Shown: positions 1 to 3,588 of the stretch, one piece after another
How the letters are laid out: each line of letters starts with the position of its first letter
Position numbering within the stretch: position 1 is the first letter of the stretch
Program-made: the position numbers and the translations under genes
Source: Planctomycetales bacterium
Lineage (GTDB): Bacteria; Planctomycetota; SZUA-567
Reading direction: 5' to 3'
DNA: 7,995 nt
Assembly (NCBI GenBank): GCA_025997475.1
Contig: BNUQ01000067.1
Coordinates: 1-7,995, forward strand
Notes under the pieces: model-generated
Databases searched by the model: none
Seen by the model: the letters and a program-made list of their open reading frames with translations, nothing else
What the model was told of the DNA's origin: nothing

Positions 1-90
1 GGCTAATTTTCCGTCCCGCCGCGTCAAAATTCCTTGCAATACTCTCGGTATTGCTTCGTCATTTTTCCTTGCGGCACGAAAAATTAGACA
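1..90. repeat. Imperfect long hairpin with internal direct repeat
   Basis: Intergenic DNA downstream of rnc that folds into an interrupted hairpin. CTAATTTT near the left edge pairs with AAAATTAG near base 90, GCCGC pairs with GCGGC, and the centre is GCAATAC-TCTCG-GTATTGC. The two arms also carry a direct repeat, CGTCAAAATTCCTTGC versus CGTCATTTTTCCTTGC. No ORF with a plausible start covers it. It looks like a dispersed intergenic palindrome, but only one copy is visible here and it may continue beyond the window edge. There is no clean terminator T-run. Confidence 0.5.
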
Positions 91-171
91 CGAACATTTG
101 CTCGCTCTTGGTTATCGAACAGGTCTAATTAACAATTATTAGTGGAGTTTGATTATCAAATTCGCGAAGCG

Positions 172-199
172 CAATTGTTAATTGTTAATTGTAAATTGT
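172..199. repeat. Short AATTGTT-type tandem repeat at the rnc 3' end
   Basis: Three to four imperfect 7-bp units of the form AATTGTT lie over the stop codon of rnc and encode its last residues (FTINN). Just upstream of it, around 129-140, is a related AATTAACAATTATTAG stretch. This is low-complexity AT-rich sequence in a GC-rich background. It may have altered the extreme C-terminus of RNase III without touching the dsRNA-binding domain. Confidence 0.5.
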
Positions 200-840
200 T
201 TCAAGGCGTTTCGCGCGGCGGCGTGTTCGGCGGCTTTTTTCGTCGCGGCATCGCCTTGTCCGGCTAATTCCTCGCCGATAAACGCGCCGACGCGAAAAAG
301 CGGCTGATGTTGCGAGCCGAAACGGCGCAATAAACGATACTGAATTTCGCCGCGTCCTTGCGCCCGTTTTTGCAATGCCGCTTTGTAGTTCACCGGCGTT
401 GACGTTTCGTTGACGACGGTCAGCTCGTCGTGCAAGAGCGCGAAAATAAAATTCCGCGTCGGTTCCCACGCGCCGCCGCTGTCGAGATAAACCGCCGCGA
501 TTAACGCCTCGCCGACATTGGCGTAAATCGAGTCGGGCAAATCGCCGTCGCCCACGCCGCGCCCTAATAAAATAAATTCCCGCCAATTTTGCCGACGGAG
601 CGCCCGCGCCATCGCCGCGCGCGAAACCAAACCGGCTTTCAATTCGCTGAGCCGCCCTTCCGTCGCCGCCGGAAATTTTTCGTAGAGTTCGGCGCTAATC
701 ACCAATCCTAAAATCGCGTCGCCTAAAAATTCCAGCCGTTGATTGTGTTTGCCGACGCTGACCGCCGCGCTACTGTGCGTCAGCGCCGTCCGCAACAGGT
801 CGGGGCTTTGGAAGCGATAGCCGAGAAAATCCGTTGGCAT
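178..840 (-). CDS. rnc: Ribonuclease III
   Basis: Endoribonuclease that cleaves double-stranded RNA in rRNA maturation and mRNA turnover; Mg2+-dependent, cytoplasmic dimer. The 220-aa length is typical. The N-terminal RNase III domain (about 5-140) has the family signature QRLEFLGDA at 34-42, with E37 and D41 in the metal site, E61 in EGRLSELKA, and a second motif ANVGEALIAAVYLD at 107-120 with E111. A C-terminal dsRNA-binding domain (about 150-215) starts at NYKAALQ and ends in the basic helix KKAAEHAAARNAL. The residue aligned with E. coli D114 is N108, a change in a metal-site position. The ATG lies 10 bases after the stop of the YafQ-like toxin gene with only a weak upstream AGGCGA, so co-transcription with the toxin-antitoxin pair is likely. 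Family assignment is secure. Confidence 0.96.
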   Translation of the reverse strand: MPTDFLGYRFQSPDLLRTALTHSSAAVSVGKHNQRLEFLGDAILGLVISAELYEKFPAATEGRLSELKAGLVSRAAMARALRRQNWREFILLGRGVGDGDLPDSIYANVGEALIAAVYLDSGGAWEPTRNFIFALLHDELTVVNETSTPVNYKAALQKRAQGRGEIQYRLLRRFGSQHQPLFRVGAFIGEELAGQGDAATKKAAEHAAARNALKQFTINN

Positions 841-850
841 TTTAGTTCGC

Positions 851-1114
851 CTAAAACAAATCGCTATGCGTGCCGGTGCGGTAAAGTTCTAACGTGCCGC
901 CAAAGAGGCGATAAACCAACATCCAATCGGGTTCGCTATGACATTCGCGATAACCGCCGTAATTGCCGGTCAACGGGTGGTCGCGATGTTGCGGCGGCAA
1001 CGGTTGGCGGGCGGCGATAAGCGCGACCATTGCGCCTAATTTGACGAACGGTTTGCCTCGATTGACCATTCGTTTTCTATCGCGCTTAAATAAATTGGTT
1101 TCAACGACGGTCAT
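851..1114 (-). CDS. yafQ: YafQ-family type II toxin (mRNA interferase)
   Basis: Small RelE-superfamily toxin, a ribosome-dependent mRNA endonuclease, 87 aa. The C-terminal block YRECHSEPDWMLVYRL...YRTGTHSDLF is characteristic of YafQ. As I recall the E. coli protein, its functional residues are H50, H63, D67, W68, H87 and F91. The equivalents here are H46, H59, D63, W64, H83 and F87, all present at one constant offset, so the active site looks intact. The start codon overlaps the antitoxin stop (ATGA at 1111-1114), which indicates translational coupling. There is no strong ribosome-binding site of its own. rnc begins 10 bases downstream. The toxin is probably neutralised by, and repressed together with, the upstream antitoxin. 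Confidence 0.93.
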   Translation of the reverse strand: MTVVETNLFKRDRKRMVNRGKPFVKLGAMVALIAARQPLPPQHRDHPLTGNYGGYRECHSEPDWMLVYRLFGGTLELYRTGTHSDLF

Positions 1115-1347
1115 TCCGCTTCGCTCTCACAACTTTTCAGCCACTCTTCGACGCTCGCGTAAGCAGTCAAGCCAATTCCCGCTTCCGCGTCTTTAATGGC
1201 TTGGAGTGTTTCCGCGTTGGGCGTGTGCGCGTAACCGTAGGGACATAGTTTCGCGACACGAGCGCTCGCGGCGGCGCAATCGCTTACGGAAGCGGCGGCG
1301 CGGATTTGACGGCGGCGCAAACGGTTTTCTAATGTGGCGGCGAGCAT
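1111..1347 (-). CDS. dinJ: DinJ/RelB-like antitoxin
   Basis: 78-aa partner of the YafQ-like toxin. The start is placed at the ATG at 1347, not at an upstream in-frame ATG (1416), because GGAG lies 7 bases ahead of it and a good promoter lies just upstream. The C-terminal half, PNAETLQAIKDAEAGIGL followed by a SVEEWL tail (residues 43-70), matches the toxin-neutralising region of DinJ (E. coli LTIQSIKNSEAGIDV as I recall it). The N-terminal 40 residues are basic and Ala/Arg-rich and do not show a clear ribbon-helix-helix DNA-binding pattern. Neither alternative frame restores one, so this half has diverged or been replaced. Assignment rests on the C-terminus, gene order and the 4-base overlap with the toxin. 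Confidence 0.8.
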   Translation of the reverse strand: MLAATLENRLRRRQIRAAASVSDCAAASARVAKLCPYGYAHTPNAETLQAIKDAEAGIGLTAYASVEEWLKSCESEAE

Positions 1348-1375
1348 ATTTTTTTCTCCGGTGTTGAGCCGACGC

Positions 1376-1403
1376 TTTATAATTTTTCCGCCGTGTTTAT
1401 CAA
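1376..1403 (-). promoter_or_regulatory. Sigma70-type promoter of the dinJ-yafQ-rnc operon
   Basis: On the - strand, TTGATA (1403-1398) and TATAAA (1381-1376) are separated by 16 bases, close to the TTGACA/TATAAT consensus. Transcription would begin near 1369, about 20 bases ahead of the antitoxin start and just upstream of its GGAG ribosome-binding site. DinJ/RelB antitoxins usually autorepress their promoter, but I see no convincing long operator palindrome. The only dyad is a short CGG-N7-CCG downstream of the -10. Confidence 0.6.
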
Positions 1404-1428
1404 CGAACGATTTCAAAATGGCGATAAT

Positions 1429-1671
1429 TTACTCCGCCATCGCGAAGAGTTTTTTGCGCCGTTGGACGATGCGGTAGCGCGGGTTGGCGGCGCGGATAAT
1501 TTGCGCCAAGACCTGCGGGGCGTCGGGCAAGTGGTAGGTGCAAATCGCCAATTTCGGCGCGAACTTTTGCAAGACCGCCGTCGCGCCGCGCAACATTTCG
1601 CGCTCCGCGCCTTCGATGTCCGCCTTGATGAAGTCGATTTTTTCAAGGCGATTATCGGCGGCGACGGAGGT
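1429..1671 (-). pseudogene. 3' remnant of an FkbM-family methyltransferase
   Basis: An 80-codon reading frame, open but with no start codon in place, ends at TAA (1431-1429). It includes EKIDFIKADIEGAEREMLRG, the diagnostic FkbM methyltransferase motif, then QKFAPKLAICTYHLPDAPQV and a C-terminus ending KKLFAMAE. FkbM enzymes are SAM-dependent O-methyltransferases of about 250 aa acting on sugars or glycans, so most of the protein is missing. A stop codon lies immediately 5' of the fragment. A different frame just upstream reads TIYATAFFEKINL, resembling the segment that normally precedes the motif, which suggests a frameshift near 1672-1690. Homology ends before the palindromic element at 1736. 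It is unlikely to make a functional enzyme. Confidence 0.8.
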
Positions 1672-1735
1672 TTATTTTCTCGAAAAAGGCAGTCGCGTAG
1701 ATGGTCAAGGTTGTCGCGATGAGACGGGGTGGATG

Positions 1736-1916
1736 CTCTATTCAATTGCCACGCGCTTTAGCGCGTGGTTAGCGTTCTAAAACAGTGGGCTTTAGCCCAA
1801 ACAATCATTCGGCTAAAGCCGGTGGAATGAGACCGCATTTTTTATTTTGGGCTAAAGCCCTTTTCTTTTTTTTTACCCGTCCACCACGCCTTAAAAGGCG
1901 TGGCAATTGAATAGAG
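1736..1916. repeat. Nested-palindrome element, copy A (MITE-like)
   Basis: 181-bp element bounded by perfect 19-bp terminal inverted repeats, CTCTATTCAATTGCCACGC and its complement. Inside are hairpins CCACGCGC-TTTA-GCGCGTGG (1749-1768), GGGCTTTAGCCC (1787-1798), CGGCTAAAGCCG (1810-1821), GGGCTAAAGCCC (1849-1860) and CCACGCCTT-AA-AAGGCGTGG (1884-1903). The 1787 and 1849 blocks are exact reverse complements, so they can also form one long stem. A second copy lies at 6075-6252. No transposase is present and no target-site duplication is obvious; the sequence GATG precedes both copies. It abuts the FkbM remnant on one side and a broken gene start on the other. Confidence 0.85.
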
Positions 1917-2020
1917 AAACCGCATTAGAAAACGCTCTCATCAAGCAACCGGCTTTATAATATTCATCATCCGACACCGGCAACCAGCGATGAACAACGC
2001 AAATTAGCGATAAACTGCAT
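1917..2020 (-). pseudogene. Truncated start of an unidentified gene after the DUF115 gene
   Basis: A well-formed start sits 3 bases after the DUF115 stop codon: AAGGAG (2032-2027), 6 bases, then ATG (2020-2018). The frame reads MQFIANLRCSSLVAGVG and stops at 1967 after only 17 codons. The next frame is open across the same stretch (reading HRWLPVSDDEYYKAGCLMRAF) and runs into the palindromic element at 1916. The likeliest reading is the 5' end of a former operon gene, hit by a frameshift and cut by the element. It could be the lost start of the FkbM gene whose 3' end lies on the other side, but the middle of such a gene would have to be deleted. No family can be assigned. Confidence 0.4.
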
Positions 2021-2023
2021 ACC

Positions 2024-2845
2024 TTACTCCTTGTCGATATCTCTAAACAGCCCTTTAAGTCCAACGGGATTTACGGATATGATTTCGGTTTCCGGGTAAA
2101 AAGTTGTGGCAAATTCTTTCATTCGGCGCCAACCACGCATTACACAATCAATGCCAAGTATATTAGGTTTGCTGTCATTGAATTGACCGGCGGCGCTACA
2201 ATCACAACCTACCAAATATATTCGTTGAGGGTTTGTCCATAATATAAATTGCATAGCCGGAAAAACAATACTGCCATAGCAGGTAAGCGCCCCGGCAGTT
2301 ATGTCATAGACAAAATCCAAATCTTTTTGGATTAAACAGTCGTGGACGGCATTGATATAATATCTTTTCGCCTTATGTCTAATGGCGATGGATTCTGGGA
2401 TTATCGGGCTTCTGGCATTTACTTCAAATATATTCTGCCGCAATATCCCATAGAATTTTGTCGCCGGATAAGCGCAAGCATCCTCGATATAATCAAGACC
2501 GCCGTAATCCGCCATAAACAAAAAGTCCATTTTTACTTTGTCATATTTGAATGCGCGATTTACGCCGACATAAACTGCATTTTCAATCGGTTTGAAATTT
2601 TTCAAGGTCGGTCCGGTGGCAATCAACGCCACGTCCTTGCCGGCAAATTTATTTTTGTATTCGCCGAAGGTGCGAAGATGCAAGCGGAGCGCGGCGATGT
2701 CGTTTCTGATTAGAATGGTCGCCCGTTGAAAATGGAAATCCATTGATTGATTGAGCGGGGCGAGAAAATGTCGGTCCCGTATTTTACGCCACGCTCCCCG
2801 CAACGGGATAAACAGCCATAAAAATACAGTCAGAATTATTTTCAT
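2024..2845 (-). CDS. DUF115/Maf-like glycosyltransferase-related protein
   Basis: 273 aa. The N-terminus (about 3-17) is hydrophobic and may be a membrane anchor. The core KDVALIATGPTLKNF (70-84), VYVGVNRAF (91-99) and MDFLFMADYG (106-115) follow the pattern of the DUF115 (MptE/Maf) and sialyltransferase-like families, in which a GxGPSL-type loop binds a nucleotide sugar and a GVNR segment follows. A later RIYLVGCDCS block continues the Rossmann-like fold. Such genes occur in surface-glycan and flagellin-glycosylation loci; the substrate cannot be told from the sequence. The start is supported by AAAGGAGG 5 bases ahead of the ATG. Composition is clearly AT-richer than its neighbours (about 23 G/C of 60 at 2221-2280, against about 37 of 60 at 4681-4740), which suggests recent transfer. 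Confidence 0.72.
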   Translation of the reverse strand: MKIILTVFLWLFIPLRGAWRKIRDRHFLAPLNQSMDFHFQRATILIRNDIAALRLHLRTFGEYKNKFAGKDVALIATGPTLKNFKPIENAVYVGVNRAFKYDKVKMDFLFMADYGGLDYIEDACAYPATKFYGILRQNIFEVNARSPIIPESIAIRHKAKRYYINAVHDCLIQKDLDFVYDITAGALTCYGSIVFPAMQFILWTNPQRIYLVGCDCSAAGQFNDSKPNILGIDCVMRGWRRMKEFATTFYPETEIISVNPVGLKGLFRDIDKE

Positions 2846-2898
2846 TTTTTCCTCCTTTATACGAATTTCACCCGACCCATTTTGTCCTCGCCAAAATT

Positions 2899-2926
2899 TT
2901 GACTTGCGCCGCCGTCGCGCTACAAT
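2899..2926 (+). promoter_or_regulatory. Promoter of the toxIN module
   Basis: TTGACT (2899-2904), 16 bases, TACAAT (2921-2926): a near-consensus sigma70 promoter. The start site would fall near 2933, just before the first 37-bp repeat at 2937. In characterised type III toxin-antitoxin loci a constitutive promoter in exactly this place drives the repeat RNA, and the toxin is made by read-through. Confidence 0.75.
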
Positions 2927-2936
2927 GAACGACGTA

Positions 2937-3046
2937 ATGCGGGTGCTTCGCCGCCGTTAAGTGCGACTGGTATATGCGGGTGCTTCGCCGCCGTTAAGCG
3001 CGACTGGTATATGCGGGCGCTTCGCCGCCGTAAGCGCGACTGATAA
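2937..3046 (+). repeat. Three tandem 37-bp repeats within toxI
   Basis: Units occupy 2937-2973, 2974-3010 and 3011-3046. Each opens with ATGCGGG(T/C)GCTTCGCCGCCG and ends with TTAAG(T/C)GCGACTGGTAT. Units 1 and 2 differ by one base (AAGT versus AAGC). Unit 3 has GGGC for GGGT, has lost one T, and ends GACTGAT. In unit 3 the change turns a G-U pair in the GGUG-CUU-CGCC stem into G-C, so the pairing is kept. There are no spacers, so this is not CRISPR. Confidence 0.95.
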
Positions 3047-3050
3047 TGAC

Positions 3051-3082
3051 GGGACGGTTGTTCGCAACCGTCCCCGTTTTTT
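3051..3082 (+). terminator. Intrinsic terminator between toxI and toxN
   Basis: Perfect 10-bp stem GGGACGGTTG / CAACCGTCCC (3051-3060 / 3065-3074) closed by a TTCG tetraloop, then CG and TTTTTT (3077-3082). It lies after the last repeat and 11 bases before the toxin ATG, the position at which type III systems carry a leaky terminator setting the RNA-to-toxin ratio. Confidence 0.9.
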
Positions 3083-3093
3083 GGAAAAATCTA

Positions 3094-3585
3094 ATGGAAG
3101 AACTCGATTTCTACGAAGTCAACGCGGATTACATCAACCATTTGGCGGCGGCGGAACGCCGGGTGCCGCGAGTGGATTATTCCGCCGTCGGTTCGCACAA
3201 TAAATTTCTTTGCGGCGTTGTTTTATCCGTTGCGCAACACCGCTATTTTGCGCCCATTTCTTCATTCACGATTCCGCAACGCACGAATCTCATCATCAAA
3301 AACGAGCGCGGAAAAGCCATTTCCTGCATCCGTTTCGCCTTTATGATTCCGGTGCCGCCGGAAGCGGCGACGCGCAAAATCATCCAAAACGAACCGTCGC
3401 CCAAGTATCGCCGCTTGCTAAATTGGGAATTGCAATTTTGCCGGCGCAACGCGGCGGCGATTTACAGTCGCGCCCATTTCGTTTATCACGCGGTCGTCGA
3501 AAAACACGACCCGCTAATCAGCAAAAATTGTTGCGACTTCAAGGCGCTCGAAGCCGCTTGCGCCGCCTACGCGCCCGCGCCGTAA
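3094..3585 (+). CDS. toxN: ToxN/AbiQ-family type III toxin (endoribonuclease)
   Basis: 163-aa RNA endonuclease toxin, inhibited by the repeat RNA encoded just upstream; relatives abort phage infection by cleaving cellular and phage RNA. Family pattern runs the whole length: LDFYEVNADYINHL (4-17), NKFLCGVVLSV (36-46), HRYFAPISS (49-57), FAFMIPVP (81-88), YRRLLNWELQFCR (105-117) and C-terminal CCDFKALEAACAAY. Compared from memory with Pectobacterium ToxN, S56/S57 sit where T52/S53 lie and K37 where K33 lies, while K55 appears to be replaced (T59). The ATG at 3094 is preferred to one at 3046 inside the terminator region because homology begins at DFYEV; GGA lies 8 bases ahead, a weak site. Its stop is 3 bases from the stop of the convergent HAD gene. 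Confidence 0.93.
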   Translation: MEELDFYEVNADYINHLAAAERRVPRVDYSAVGSHNKFLCGVVLSVAQHRYFAPISSFTIPQRTNLIIKNERGKAISCIRFAFMIPVPPEAATRKIIQNEPSPKYRRLLNWELQFCRRNAAAIYSRAHFVYHAVVEKHDPLISKNCCDFKALEAACAAYAPAP

Positions 3586-3588
3586 TCA

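Larger units (their letters stand above)
2933..3082 (+). ncRNA. toxI: ToxI-type antitoxin RNA (three tandem repeats)
   Basis: Predicted noncoding RNA of about 150 nt from the promoter at 2899-2926 to the terminator at 3051-3082. It consists of three tandem repeats starting at 2937, 2974 and 3011. In type III systems the toxin cuts such a precursor into single-repeat RNAs of 34-38 nt, each folding as a pseudoknot that blocks toxin active sites in a closed toxin-RNA ring. The unit length of 37, three copies, and position immediately before a ToxN-like gene all fit. From memory, the Pectobacterium ToxI repeat (AGGTGATTTGC...TTTAAGTGCAGCTAG) has the same spacing as this one (GGGTGCTTCGC...GTTAAGTGCGACTGG). 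Pseudoknot formation and cleavage sites are inferred. Confidence 0.88.

Noticed and set aside
1393..1780. Plus-strand and other-frame ORFs over the FkbM remnant
   Set aside because: They are shadows of the - strand frame that carries the KIDFIKADIEGAE motif.
2925..3043. Arginine-rich leader peptides (each repeat can be read as ATG...MRVLRRR-stop) and an attenuator
   Set aside because: None of the tiny frames has a clear ribosome-binding site, the third is not kept in form, and the ToxN family of the downstream gene explains repeats and terminator better.
2937..3046. CRISPR array
   Set aside because: The three 37-bp units are directly adjacent with no spacers and lie between a promoter and a toxin gene, so they fit a type III antitoxin RNA.
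3046..3093. Upstream ATG start for ToxN (179-aa version)
   Set aside because: The extra 16 residues are encoded by the terminator stem and T-run, and similarity to ToxN begins right after the ATG at 3094.
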